Shown: one piece after another, positions 20,682-29,875 of the stretch
How positions within the stretch are numbered: the first letter of the stretch is position 1
Layout of the letters: each line of letters opens with the position of its first letter
Notes under the pieces: generated by a model
The model's input: the letters and a program-made list of their open reading frames with translations, nothing else
Database searches by the model: none
What the model was told of the DNA's origin: nothing
Assembly: GCF_010119195.1 (NCBI RefSeq)
Contig: NZ_WRXL01000001.1
Location: forward strand, 868,001-932,000
Reading direction: 5' to 3'
Length of the DNA stretch: 64,000 nt
Source of the DNA: Haloarcula salina
Lineage (GTDB): Archaea > Halobacteriota > Halobacteria > Halobacteriales > Haloarculaceae
Program-made: the position numbers and the translations under genes

Positions 20682-21523
20682 TGAGATGGGCCGTACATCA
20701 CGAAGCCGACAGCGAAACGGGCCCTGACGGCGTCTCAGTCCGAAATAGAGGTGTCGGTCGGACAGTCGCTTCCGGCGCGAGCAGCCACAGTGAGAGCGGA
20801 TCGCGAACCATCCGCCCGGATCACAATCGACAGTCAACGAACGGTGACGGACAGCCTCCGAAAGCGACCAAATGGGAACGACGAGATGGCGCAACGAAAG
20901 CTGCCTTCGTGCGCGACAGAAAGTCCCTCCTCGCGCGGGGCACTCCCTTGGCTGGGGACTGACGGAGAACAATCGATCGTCCTGAATCGTCGCAACGAGC
21001 GGCGAGGAACTCCGAACTGCCGGATCGAGCACAAACAGCGAGCCGCGCGTCACCGAGGGCCGCCCGAAGGCCGTGACTCAGTGCAGTGTGGCGTGTTGCG
21101 GGCGGCCGAGTGGACAATTGAGAGGGTACCGACTAACGCGCGAGCCGGCCGGTCCTGTGTTGCCGGCGTTTGGTACGGATTGTGGGTGTGAGCTGTCGGA
21201 TAATCTCCGCTCCCGCGGCTCGCTGTCGTTCGAGAGAGGCACCTCGGACGAGCGTGGGATTCTCAGTATGCCCCGCGCGAACTGGCCCGGAGCACCCGTG
21301 AACAACTGACGAACGACCACTGCGTTTCCGGCCCACCGTCGACTGGAGCGGGGCGTTCTGGTGCTACGAACTGAGTACTGCGACAGGAAACGCTATCTTG
21401 CGGCCAGGCGAGCCGTCGGCTTCGTCGGAAACGCCCGCTCTCGTACCCGATCTGGACGGGCTGTGCCGATTCGGACGGGTCTGCGCCGGATTAGGCGATT
21501 CGCCGCGAGGCCCGTGATAAATC

Positions 21524-21543
21524 ATATATCGCGATATCAAATT
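21524..21543 (+). repeat. AT-rich motif, diverged copy 3
   Basis: ATATATCGCGATATCAAATT contains the 12-base palindrome ATATCGCGATAT and shares the ATATCAAAT end with copy 1. Weaker match than the first two. Confidence 0.35.
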
Positions 21544-22301
21544 GGCTGTGGACCGGGAGTCGAGATCGGAGCGGCGATTCAGGGAGCGAGATCTCGATAA
21601 CACATATACACGTGTTACGACTGCGCTCTTGGGAAGCGGATTGTTAGTCAGTCCACAGCGGGCAAGGGCGACGCGGCCTCGTACCCGACGAAGCACGACC
21701 ACTCAAGACGCTCAGTTCGGGAGCATCGTGCCGCGAATCTGCTGGCACAGGTCTGCCGGTATGACGGATTTGTTGCCCGCGTTGGCGTGCCGAGTCCGTG
21801 ACTCAGTCCGGCAACTGTCAGGTGTTTCAACGGTATCACTGGTAGAATTGCGACCGCACATTCACCGACGAGACCGGCACGGTCTTCGAGTAGTCTGCGA
21901 TACCGTCGGGTTCTCGCGGTCTGCACCTATATCCGGTTCAAGACCGGTCTTCGGCAACTGAACGTGGAAATCGAGGTTCACTACAAGGCGGTGAACCGGT
22001 GCACCAGACGAGGATTCAGCGATCGGTCCGGATACCCGAACGAAGTGGCGCGCCTGGATAGATCGTCCCATTCTATTGAACGAGAGTTTCCGTTGTGACA
22101 CGGAACAACGGAGTCAAGGTTCGAAGAGAATCCGTGGTAGCACCGCTGACTCTCGAATGAATCGTCCGTCCGATCCAGTAAGGACGGAGACTGTCTAAGG
22201 AACGTCCGTTCACCAAATACGAACAGGTGTTCGCTGGAGAGTGCAGCGACCGCGCTGTTGTCGGGGTAGCCAGCGTGAGCCAATCGACGGGGCGAACGGA
22301 G

Positions 22302-23066
22302 TCAGGAGTAGGTGACGTTGAGTTCGATGACGTTGGCGACTTCGAGCACTTTCTGGGGGAGTTCCTCGGTAAAGCGCTCGTTCCGGAACCGGTTCGTCGG
22401 CCCGGAGACGCTGATCGCGCCGAGGACGTTCCCGTCGTTGTCGAGGACCGGCGCGGCGACGCACCGGAGGCCGTCGAGTCGTTCCTCATCGTCGAACGCG
22501 ACGCCGTCCTCCCTGACCGAGTCGAGGCTCTCGCGGAGTTCATCCCGCGTGGTCACCGCGTTGTCGGTCTCGTCGCCGAGCCCGTGTCGGTCGACGATCG
22601 TGTCGACGCGTTCCTCCGGGAGATGGGCGAGGATCGCCTTGCCCAGCGCGGTCGAGTGGAGGGGGACGCGCGTGCCGACGTGGGCCTTGACCTGGACGGC
22701 CTGCTCGCCGCGGGCGCGGTAGAGGTACGACCCGCGGCCGTGCTCCTCGACGAGGACGTTCGCCAGTTCGCCCGTCTCCTCCGCGAGGCGGTCGGCCTCG
22801 GGTTTTGCGATGCGAAACAGTTTCTGGCGGTGCCGGGAGTACGCACCGAGTTCGAGGAATCGGAGTCCGACCCTGTACCGACCGTCGTCGTTGACGATGT
22901 ACTCCTCCTGTTCGAGCGTGCTGAGGTAGTTGTGGATGGTGCTCTTCGGGAGGTCGAGGTGTCGCGAGAGCTCGGTGACGCCGGCGCCGCCGAGGTCCTT
23001 GAGACCGTTGAGTATCTGAAACGTCGTCTCGACCGATTTGACCGGGTTTTGTGCCGTTCGTGCCAT
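22302..23066 (-). CDS. IclR-family transcriptional regulator, likely of the pentose locus
   Basis: A 254-residue regulator with an N-terminal winged helix-turn-helix (residues 6-65; SVETTFQILNGL, then STIHNYLSTLEQEEY) and a C-terminal IclR effector domain (about 75-250; HVGTRVPLHSTALGKAILAHL is the family hallmark). I start at ATG 23066 (MARTAQNPVKS), just before the HTH; an upstream in-frame ATG at 23144 would add an unlikely Ser/Arg tail. It is divergent from the aldehyde dehydrogenase and near xylose dehydrogenase. In Haloferax volcanii an IclR protein (XacR) activates the xylose/arabinose genes, so this is a likely counterpart. Confidence 0.88.
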   Translation of the reverse strand: MARTAQNPVKSVETTFQILNGLKDLGGAGVTELSRHLDLPKSTIHNYLSTLEQEEYIVNDDGRYRVGLRFLELGAYSRHRQKLFRIAKPEADRLAEETGELANVLVEEHGRGSYLYRARGEQAVQVKAHVGTRVPLHSTALGKAILAHLPEERVDTIVDRHGLGDETDNAVTTRDELRESLDSVREDGVAFDDEERLDGLRCVAAPVLDNDGNVLGAISVSGPTNRFRNERFTEELPQKVLEVANVIELNVTYS

Positions 23067-23412
23067 AGTTTTGGTTTCGAGTCTGGACTGTGAGGACTCG
23101 GTCACGCGCCCGGAGCCGTTGGTGCGACGTCCGGCGGCCTCCAACGGATCCGTCGTCGCAGACCCACCACCGGGCCGCGTGGTGAGGGTGTTTCGTACCG
23201 AGTCGGGCGCGTCGGCCGTGAACCGTCGCCGAACGACCGAGGGTACTCGTATTCGTTAGATAACACTCACCGCACCGCTCCATTTAAAGCCATCGCTCGG
23301 CCGAGACGCGGTCCACAGGACGGGCCGGGCCCCGATCTCACTGGCGGTCCGCAGGGGCGTGGAAACGTCATGGGGAAACGCGTAAGTATCGTGGACGCAA
23401 TCCATCGAACGT
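23067..23412. promoter_or_regulatory. Divergent control region between iclR and aldehyde dehydrogenase
   Basis: About 346 bases without a gene. It holds a TATA-like CATTTAAAG (23280-23288), usable on either strand, a weak TATA (AAGTATC, 23384-23390) about 25 bases before the dehydrogenase ATG, and an imperfect inverted repeat with AACGA/TCGTT arms near 23232-23256. The operator for the IclR protein is probably here, but I cannot define it. Confidence 0.4.
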
Positions 23413-24861
23413 ATGACGCAGACGTACGAGAACTACATCGGTGGCGAGTGGACCGGTAGCGAATCCGGCGAGACAACGGAGGTCACGAACCCGGTCGACG
23501 GCGAGGTCGTCAGCACCGTTCCGGTCTCCTCGACGGCGGAGACGGACGCGGCTGTCGCGGCCGCGGTCGAGGCGACCGACGAGTGGGCCGGCATGCCGGG
23601 CCCGGAGCGCGGGGCGATCCTGCGCGAGACCGGTGAGATCCTCAAGAACCGGAAAGCGGAACTGGCGGAGACGCTCACCAGCGAAGAGGGCAAGCCGCTC
23701 GGCGAGGCCCAGGGCGAGGTACAGCGGGCCATCGACATCTTCTATTACTACGCCGAGAAGGCGCGCGACTTCGGCGGCACGGTCAAACAGCCCAGCGGCG
23801 GCCGCGCCGGGCTGTCGACCAAGAAGGAACCGCTCGGCGTCGCGGCGCTGATCACGCCGTGGAACTACCCCATCGCGATTCCGGCCTGGAAGATCGCGCC
23901 GGCGCTCGCGGTCGGCAACACCGTCGTCGTCAAGCCCGCGATGCAGGCCCCGACGGTCGGCGCCAAGATCATCGAAGCGCTCGACGAGGCCGGCATCCCG
24001 GACGGCGCCATCAATCTGGTCTGTGGCCCCGGCAGCGAGGTCGGCGAACGCCTGACCACCCACGACGACGTGGACGCGGTGTCGTTCACCGGCAGCGCGT
24101 CGATCGGCGAGCACGTCTACGAGCAGTCGACGGCGAACGGCAAGCGCGCGCAGGCCGAGATGGGCGGAAAGAACCCCACGCTCGTCACGTCGAGCGCGGA
24201 CGTCGACAAAGCGGTCGACATCGTCGGCGCCGGCGCCTTCGGCGGCACGGGCCAGGCCTGTACGGCGACCTCCCGCGCCATCGTCCACGAGGACGTCTAC
24301 GACGAGTTCGTCGACGGCATCGTCGACTACGCCGAGTCCCTGACGGTCGGTGACGGCCTCGAGGGCGCGGACATGGGCCCCCACGTCAGCCAGGGCGAAC
24401 TCGAGGGCAGTCTCGAGTACGTCGACATCGCCAAGTCCGAGGGCGCGACCCACGAGACCGGCGGCGAGGAGCTGACCGGCGACGACTACGACGCCGGGAA
24501 CTTCATCTCGCCGGCCGTCTTCTCCGACGTGGAGCCGGACATGCGCATCGCACAGGAGGAGGTCTTCGGTCCGGTACTCGCCGTCATCCCCGTCTCGGAC
24601 TTCGAGGAGGGCGTCGAAGTCGCTAACGGCGTGGACTACGGCCTCTCGGCCAGCATCGTGACCGAAAAGGTCGACGAAGAGAACGCGTTCATCGAGCGCT
24701 CCGAGTCCGGCGTCGTGAAGGTCAACGAGAAGACCACCGGCCTCGAACTGCACGTCCCGTTCGGCGGCCTCAAGCGCTCCTCGACGAACACCTACCGAGA
24801 GCAGGGCGACGCCGGCCTCGAGTTCTTCAGCTACATCAAGACGGTCTACCGCAACAGCTAA
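23413..24861 (+). CDS. xacF: Aldehyde dehydrogenase, probable 2-oxoglutarate semialdehyde dehydrogenase
   Basis: This NAD(P)-dependent aldehyde dehydrogenase has 482 residues. The oxyanion Asn is in TPWNYP, the general base is Glu249 in AEMGGKNP and the catalytic Cys283 is in GTGQACTATSR. The C terminus carries the usual LHVPFGGLKRSS and ends in EFFSYIKTVYRNS. Next to the IclR regulator and sugar dehydrogenase, it best fits the last step of the oxidative (Weimberg-type) pentose pathway, converting 2-oxoglutarate semialdehyde to 2-oxoglutarate. The family alone would also allow succinate semialdehyde or other aldehydes. Confidence 0.88.
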   Translation: MTQTYENYIGGEWTGSESGETTEVTNPVDGEVVSTVPVSSTAETDAAVAAAVEATDEWAGMPGPERGAILRETGEILKNRKAELAETLTSEEGKPLGEAQGEVQRAIDIFYYYAEKARDFGGTVKQPSGGRAGLSTKKEPLGVAALITPWNYPIAIPAWKIAPALAVGNTVVVKPAMQAPTVGAKIIEALDEAGIPDGAINLVCGPGSEVGERLTTHDDVDAVSFTGSASIGEHVYEQSTANGKRAQAEMGGKNPTLVTSSADVDKAVDIVGAGAFGGTGQACTATSRAIVHEDVYDEFVDGIVDYAESLTVGDGLEGADMGPHVSQGELEGSLEYVDIAKSEGATHETGGEELTGDDYDAGNFISPAVFSDVEPDMRIAQEEVFGPVLAVIPVSDFEEGVEVANGVDYGLSASIVTEKVDEENAFIERSESGVVKVNEKTTGLELHVPFGGLKRSSTNTYREQGDAGLEFFSYIKTVYRNS

Positions 24862-24952
24862 CCGGCCCGCGACATCCGGGTTCTCGGTCTCTCGGTCGCC
24901 CCGTAGCATCTACGGGAACACAATCTTTTTATACCAATCTTCTGTATGCCTA

Positions 24953-24979
24953 CTTGCTCTTGTCCACCACAAGAGCGAG
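24953..24979 (+). ncRNA. Hairpin at possible transcription start; candidate small RNA or terminator
   Basis: An 11-bp stem (CTTGCTCTTGT pairing with ACAAGAGCGAG, one G-T pair) around loop CCACC. It begins about 22-28 bases after the TATA-like TTTTTATACC (24926-24935), which is where transcription from such an element would start. The same T-run could terminate the upstream dehydrogenase transcript. Only the structure is certain. Confidence 0.35.
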
Positions 24980-25337
24980 CCTGCAAAGTCATCAGTCATG
25001 GTCGTAGCCCAATCGACCAGGGATGGTGGAACGGCCCCAGCACCGACGGCCATCGTCTGTCCCGTACAGACGTTCCACTATCGTTGCAGTCTGTAGGCAC
25101 CCGGACCGCAACGAACTCCCGTCGTTGGACACTCTCGCGTCGAAGCGATTCCCGTAACATCGGACCGCACAACCGCCGCATGGCTCGTGGCAGAGACGCG
25201 TTCCGGTTGGGTTCGGCCATGCATACTTTCTCTCTCCGGAGTCCGTCACCCGCCGAGGAGACGTATCGCCGGCCGACGGCACCGAACGGCACCGCACACT
25301 GCCACGGCTGAACTCGCACCCCGGATTAGCTAGCGCT

Positions 25338-25356
25338 CGTTCACTGATAGTGAACG
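25338..25356. promoter_or_regulatory. Perfect palindrome, candidate operator
   Basis: CGTTCACT and AGTGAACG flank GAT. It lies about 290 bases upstream of the xylose dehydrogenase start. The form is typical of a dimeric regulator site; the IclR protein is the obvious candidate, but no second copy is seen upstream of the aldehyde dehydrogenase. Confidence 0.45.
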
Positions 25357-25642
25357 GGAAGCGTAACGGTTGTACTGTCGTTATTCCGCGGCCGGTCCCG
25401 TGAGACCGTCGGTCCCCAGACGGCCCGAAATCCGGCCGAGTCGCCGCGCTGACCGGTTACATCCCGCGAGACCAGAGTTCGGTCGAGTCCGCCCGCCGAG
25501 CCGCACACTATTCCATGATATCGAACACGAGTGCATCTGCAAGGGATCGGTTGGTCTGATCGCTGAATTCACATTCGCGAATTCGGAACGCAGTCGATGT
25601 GGCAACACAACGCATAATAGCGACGCGGGCGCAGCAACCGGC

Positions 25643-26725
25643 ATGAACGTCGACGCGCTCACGACGGACTTCGATCACCGCGACTGGCAGGAGTTGACGG
25701 AAACCGACGACCCGGTCCGGTTCGCGATGGTCGGAGTGGGCTGGTGGACCACGGAGCAGGCCATGCCCGCCGTCGCCGCCGGCGACCTCTGTGAGACGAC
25801 CGTGCTCGTCAGCGGCGACCGGGAGAAGGCCGCGGACGTGGCCGCCTCCTCGGAGACAGTGGAGCACGCGCTCACCTACGAGGAGTTCCACGACGGGGCC
25901 GCGAGCGACGCGTACGACGCCGTCTACGTCGTCACGCCGAACGCCCGCCACCTGCCGTTCGTCGAGACGGCCGCGGAACTGGACAAGGCGATCCTCTGTG
26001 AGAAGCCGATGGAGTCGACGGTCGAGCGCGCCGAGCGGATGATCGAGGTCTGTGACGAGCACGACGCGACGCTGATGATCGCCTACCGGATGCACACCGA
26101 GCCGGCCGTCAGGCGAGCGAAAGACCTCATCGACGAGGGCTACGTCGGCGAACCGCTGTTCGTCCACGGCAACATGACCGAACCGATCCTCGACCTCGTG
26201 CCCGACCCCGACCAGTGGCGGCTGGACTGGGAGCTCTCGGGCGGCTGTGCCGTTATGGACATCGGGCTGTACCCGCTGAACACGAGCCGCTTCCTGCTGG
26301 AGGCGGACCCGGTTCGCGTCCGCGGCACCGTCGCCTCGGTCCAGGAGGAGTTCGACGACGTGCCCGACGAGCACGGGGCGTTCCAGCTCGACTTCCCCGG
26401 GCACGCCTACGCCGTCTGCACCGCCAGCCAGAACGCCCACCTCGACAGCCACATCTCGGTGCTCGGAACCGAGGGGAAGGTCCGCGTCGAGCCGGCGTTC
26501 TATCCGTGGGACGACCGCGCCCTCCAGCTCTCGCGAGGCGGGACGACGGTCGACATCGACTTCGAGCAGATCGACCAGATGGAAGAGGAGTTCGAGTACT
26601 TCAGCCACTGCCTACTCACCGGCGCGGAGCCCTACGCCGACGGCGAGCACGGCCTGGTCGACATCAGGACGATCAAGGCCGTCTACGAGGCCTCCGAGAC
26701 GGAGTCGACGGTCGAGCTCGACTGA
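25643..26725 (+). CDS. xdh: D-xylose 1-dehydrogenase (Gfo/Idh/MocA family)
   Basis: A 360-residue NADP-dependent sugar dehydrogenase that oxidises D-xylose to xylonolactone. The N-terminal Rossmann fold is marked by VRFAMVGVGWWTTEQAMP (about 27-44) and the conserved EKPMES supplies the Lys of the family. The C-terminal part is a GFO_IDH_MocA_C domain. The start and the GWWTTEQAMPAV stretch are very like the characterised Haloarcula xylose dehydrogenase as I remember it. ATG 25643 is supported by CATAATAG about 27 bases upstream (leaderless). The MBL-fold gene follows after 42 bases. Confidence 0.9.
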   Translation: MNVDALTTDFDHRDWQELTETDDPVRFAMVGVGWWTTEQAMPAVAAGDLCETTVLVSGDREKAADVAASSETVEHALTYEEFHDGAASDAYDAVYVVTPNARHLPFVETAAELDKAILCEKPMESTVERAERMIEVCDEHDATLMIAYRMHTEPAVRRAKDLIDEGYVGEPLFVHGNMTEPILDLVPDPDQWRLDWELSGGCAVMDIGLYPLNTSRFLLEADPVRVRGTVASVQEEFDDVPDEHGAFQLDFPGHAYAVCTASQNAHLDSHISVLGTEGKVRVEPAFYPWDDRALQLSRGGTTVDIDFEQIDQMEEEFEYFSHCLLTGAEPYADGEHGLVDIRTIKAVYEASETESTVELD

Positions 26726-26767
26726 CGGCACGAAGGTTTTTGTCGGGCGCGGACCCACTGGCGAGCC

Positions 26768-27634
26768 ATGGTCCACTCGACCTGGGGCGACTGGTTCGTC
26801 CGCGACGAGATCGAAGCGACGGATCCCGGCGACGGCGTCGTGGTCTGGTACCTCGGCTGTAACGGCTTCGTCCTCCGGTCGGCGACGACGACGCTGTACG
26901 TCGACCCCTACTTCGGCGAGGGTGACCCGCCGACGCTCGTCCGCATGATTCCGGTCCCGATGGACCCGGCGGACGCGACGCTGTGTGACGCCGTGCTGGT
27001 CACCCACGAGCACATCGACCACATGCACCCGCCGTCGTTCGAGCCGCTGGTCGCGGACCGCGGCGCGGACGTGTACGCGCCGTCCGCGTCCTACGCGGAG
27101 CCGGACTACGACGGCGAGATCCCCGTCGACGGCGACCAGCGCAACGAGGTCGCTGCCGGCGACACGTTCGAGGTCGGCGACTTCACCGTCCACGTCGCGG
27201 GCGCGAACGACCCCGACGCCATCGAGCCGGTGAGCTACGTCGTCGAGCACGAGTCCGGGACGTTCTTCCACGCGGGCGACAGCCGCCCGGCAGAGGCGTT
27301 CGCCGACGTGGGCGAGCGCCACGACGTCGACGTGGGCGCGCTGGCGTTCGGAACGGTCGGCTCCATCTACGAGGCGGAGCCGGACCGCGGCGTCCGTACG
27401 AAGTGGTACATGGACGAGAACGAGGTGATCGAGGCGGCGAACCAGTTGCAACTGACCCGGCTGCTGCCCTCGCACCACGACATGTGGCAGGGCGAGGGCG
27501 GCGACCCGAAGGTCCTGCACGACCACGCGGTGTCACACGAGTACCCCCGGATCGTCGAACCGCCGTACGTCGGCTGTTCGGTCCGGCTGGGCGAGCCCGG
27601 TATCCGGCGTCTCGACGCGCTCGACGGCGACTGA
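26768..27634 (+). CDS. MBL-fold hydrolase, putative sugar lactonase
   Basis: A 288-residue metallo-beta-lactamase fold protein of the UlaG-like (COG2220) kind. The metal motif is T-H80-E-H82-I-D84-H85; further ligands are in FFHAGDS (Asp) and LPSHHD (His). UlaG hydrolyses a sugar lactone. Sitting between xylose dehydrogenase, which makes a lactone, and the enolase-family dehydratase, which uses the acid, a xylono/arabinolactonase role is a good inference. The adjacent genes are spaced 42 and about 80 bases, so one transcript is possible. Confidence 0.8.
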   Translation: MVHSTWGDWFVRDEIEATDPGDGVVVWYLGCNGFVLRSATTTLYVDPYFGEGDPPTLVRMIPVPMDPADATLCDAVLVTHEHIDHMHPPSFEPLVADRGADVYAPSASYAEPDYDGEIPVDGDQRNEVAAGDTFEVGDFTVHVAGANDPDAIEPVSYVVEHESGTFFHAGDSRPAEAFADVGERHDVDVGALAFGTVGSIYEAEPDRGVRTKWYMDENEVIEAANQLQLTRLLPSHHDMWQGEGGDPKVLHDHAVSHEYPRIVEPPYVGCSVRLGEPGIRRLDALDGD

Positions 27635-27715
27635 GAGGATCACCGCCCTTCGTTGTCGCGTCGACAAGCTGTGTGTCGGGGTACATTTATTACGCCGACC
27701 CCGGTACGTTCGCCA

Positions 27716-28891
27716 ATGTCGCCAACGATCACGAAGATCGAAAGCCGAGAGTTCGAGTACCCCCTCGAGGACGTGGGGACCGACGAGCACGGCTTCAATC
27801 TCGTCTACGAGCCGGGCGAGACCACGACGCGGAAGCTGTTCGGCGTGCAGGTCCACACCGACGAGGGCATCACGGGGGAGTACGTCGGCGGGAACTCCCC
27901 GGCGGCCGCCCAGTACAACATCGTCGCCCAGTACCTCGTCGGCAAGGACCCGCTGAAACGCGAGAAACACTGGTCGGAGTGCAAGCGCGCGCTCAGGAAG
28001 TACGACCGGATGGGCATCGGCCCCATCGACATCGCGCTGTGGGACTTCGCGGGCAAGTACTACGACGCGCCCATCCACGAACTGCTCGGCACCTACCGCG
28101 AGCGCATCCCCGCGTACGCCTCGACCTACCACGGCGACGACGCCGGCGGCCTGGACTCCCCCGAGGCCTTCGCCGATTTCGCCGAGGAGTGTCGCGACGA
28201 GGGCTTCGGCGGCTTCAAGATCCACGGCTGGGGCGGCGGTGACGCGGCCCGGGACCTCACCCGCGAGGTCGACGCCGTCCACGCCGTCGGCGACGCCGTC
28301 GGCGACGAGATGGACCTCATGCACGACCCGGCCTGCGAACTGGAGACGTTCGCCGACGCCCTGAAGCTCGGCCGCGCGCTCGACGAGGAGGGCTTCTTCT
28401 GGTACGAGGACCCGTTCCGCGACGGCGGCATCTCGCAGCACGCCCACAAGAAGCTGGCACAGAAGCTCGATACCCCGATCCTCCAGACCGAGCACATCCG
28501 CGGGCTGGAGATCAAGTCCGATTTCGCCGCCAGCGAGGCCACCGACTTCCTGCGGGCCGACCCCGAGTACGACGCGGGCATCACCGGCGCGATCAAGGTG
28601 GCCCGCATGGCCGAGGCGTTCGGCCTCGACGTGGAGTTTCACGCTCCCGGACCCGCCCAACGCCACTGCATCGCCGCCTGCCGCAACTCCAACTACTACG
28701 AGATGGCGCTGGTCCACCCGGACTGCCAGAACACCCAGCCGCCGGTGTACGAGGGCGGCTACTCCGACCTGATGGACGCCGTCGATTCCGACGGGACGGT
28801 GTCCGTGCCCGACGGTCCCGGCCTCGGCGTCGAGTACGACTGGGACTTCATCGCGGACAACACGACGGGGAGCGTCCACACGTACGAGTAG
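27716..28891 (+). CDS. xacD: Enolase-superfamily sugar-acid (xylonate) dehydratase
   Basis: A 391-residue mandelate racemase/enolase-type dehydratase, removing water from a sugar acid to give a 2-keto-3-deoxy acid. The capping domain is N-terminal; in the barrel the metal and base residues are seen in GFKIHGWGGGD, LMHDPACE, YEDPF, TEHIRG and EFHAPGPAQRH. The start is the ATG at 27716 (MSPTITKIES); the 21 residues available upstream in frame do not look protein-like. A TATA-like ACATTTATTACG lies 30-40 bases upstream. In Haloferax this step (XacD) is catalysed by a protein of this family. L-arabinonate could also be used. Confidence 0.85.
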   Translation: MSPTITKIESREFEYPLEDVGTDEHGFNLVYEPGETTTRKLFGVQVHTDEGITGEYVGGNSPAAAQYNIVAQYLVGKDPLKREKHWSECKRALRKYDRMGIGPIDIALWDFAGKYYDAPIHELLGTYRERIPAYASTYHGDDAGGLDSPEAFADFAEECRDEGFGGFKIHGWGGGDAARDLTREVDAVHAVGDAVGDEMDLMHDPACELETFADALKLGRALDEEGFFWYEDPFRDGGISQHAHKKLAQKLDTPILQTEHIRGLEIKSDFAASEATDFLRADPEYDAGITGAIKVARMAEAFGLDVEFHAPGPAQRHCIAACRNSNYYEMALVHPDCQNTQPPVYEGGYSDLMDAVDSDGTVSVPDGPGLGVEYDWDFIADNTTGSVHTYE

Positions 28892-28948
28892 CGCGTCGGG
28901 CGGCCGGATCGGTATAGTTCTTCTCTCGCTACCGCGGTAAATCGACGC

Positions 28949-29875
28949 CTACTCAGCCGCGTAAGCTCGCACGCCCGTTTCGAGGATGTCGCGGTAGCGG
29001 GCCACGTCGATGTCGACGGCCACCCGTCCGTTCGGGTCGTTGTCGGTCACGCCGTGCTCGTCGCAGATGACCGCGCCGTGGGAGGGCCCGCCGCTCGTGT
29101 CGACGGCGATGTAGTACTCCTCGAAGGTGAGGACGGCGTCGTCGACGATGTCGGCGACGACCGCGGCGTCGTGGATGGCCGGGGCCTCGGCCGTGGGGTA
29201 GGTCCCGGAGTCGGGGCGGTAGTCGAGCCACTCGGCGACGGTGGCGCGGACGCCGCCGGCCTCGCGGCAGGACGCGACGAACTCCGGAGCCACGGTCGCG
29301 CGGTTGGTCACGTCGAGGCCCACCATCTTCGGGCCGGCGTCCTGCAGGACGCGGCTGGCCGCCGCGGGGTCGTTGTGGAAGTTCGCCTCGGCCATCGGCG
29401 TCACGTTCCCTGTCGTCATCGCCGCCCCGCCCATGAGGTAGATCTCGTCGACCAGGTCGGGAAGCGTCGGCTCTTTCGCGAGCGCCAGCGCGAGGTTCGG
29501 CAGCGGCCCGACGGCCGCGATGGTCAGCGCGTCGCCGTGCTCGCGGGCCGCCTCGATGATCGCGTCGGCCCCGTGGCTGTCGCGCGTCTCGCGGTCCGTC
29601 TCGGGCAGTTCGCCCTTGATACCGTTCTCCCCGTGGATCCACTCCGCGGTGTCGAGGTCGTCGACGAGCGGCCGGGCGCAGCCGCGCGCGACGGGCACGT
29701 CGTAGCCGCCCAGTTCCAGGATCCCGTGGGCGTTCCGCGTTGTGTTGTCGACGGTCGTGTTGCCACAGACCGTCGAGATGCCGACCACGTCGACGGCGTC
29801 GTGGCCGAGCGCCATCGCCAGCATCACGGCGTCGTCGCACCCGGGGTCCACGTCGAAGAAGACTTTGCGTGACAT
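28949..29875 (-). CDS. Inosine/uridine-preferring nucleoside hydrolase
   Basis: A 308-residue nucleoside hydrolase that cleaves ribonucleosides to base and ribose. The hallmark Asp cluster DVDPGCDDA (8-16) binds Ca2+. CGNTTVDNTTRNA, EIYLMGGA, EANFHNDPAAA and a late HDAAVVADIV follow. Length is normal. It is convergent with the dehydratase gene (58 bases apart), so it is not in the same operon, although its product ribose would suit a pentose-metabolism locus. Confidence 0.93.
   Translation of the reverse strand: MSRKVFFDVDPGCDDAVMLAMALGHDAVDVVGISTVCGNTTVDNTTRNAHGILELGGYDVPVARGCARPLVDDLDTAEWIHGENGIKGELPETDRETRDSHGADAIIEAAREHGDALTIAAVGPLPNLALALAKEPTLPDLVDEIYLMGGAAMTTGNVTPMAEANFHNDPAAASRVLQDAGPKMVGLDVTNRATVAPEFVASCREAGGVRATVAEWLDYRPDSGTYPTAEAPAIHDAAVVADIVDDAVLTFEEYYIAVDTSGGPSHGAVICDEHGVTDNDPNGRVAVDIDVARYRDILETGVRAYAAE

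Larger units (their letters stand above)
20563..22301. other. 1.7-kb gene-poor segment
   Basis: No convincing gene could be found here. Open frames are short and their translations are Arg/Ser/Pro-rich with many Cys, unlike genuine neighbours. The region is less GC-rich than the coding DNA and has AT-rich patches at 20655-20681 and 21511-21543, both related to the motif at 12765-12791. Some minus-strand stretches near 21980-22280 could be remnants of a transposase or another mobile gene, but I cannot align them. Candidate small RNAs cannot be excluded. Confidence 0.5.
24862..25642. other. Long intergenic region with hairpin and palindrome
   Basis: 780 bases between two plus-strand genes with no credible coding frame; the plus-strand frame from 24946 translates to a Ser/Arg/His-rich chain that does not look real. 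It contains a T-rich/TATA stretch (24925-24933), an 11-bp hairpin (24953-24979) and a perfect 8-3-8 palindrome (25338-25356). A TATA-like CATAATAG (25612-25619) lies about 27 bases before the xylose dehydrogenase ATG. A small RNA and a regulator site are both plausible. Confidence 0.5.

Noticed and set aside
24946-25311. Possible 121-residue plus-strand protein
   Set aside because: Basic, Ser/Arg/His-rich composition with no haloarchaeal character; the hairpin at its beginning and lack of family likeness argue against it.
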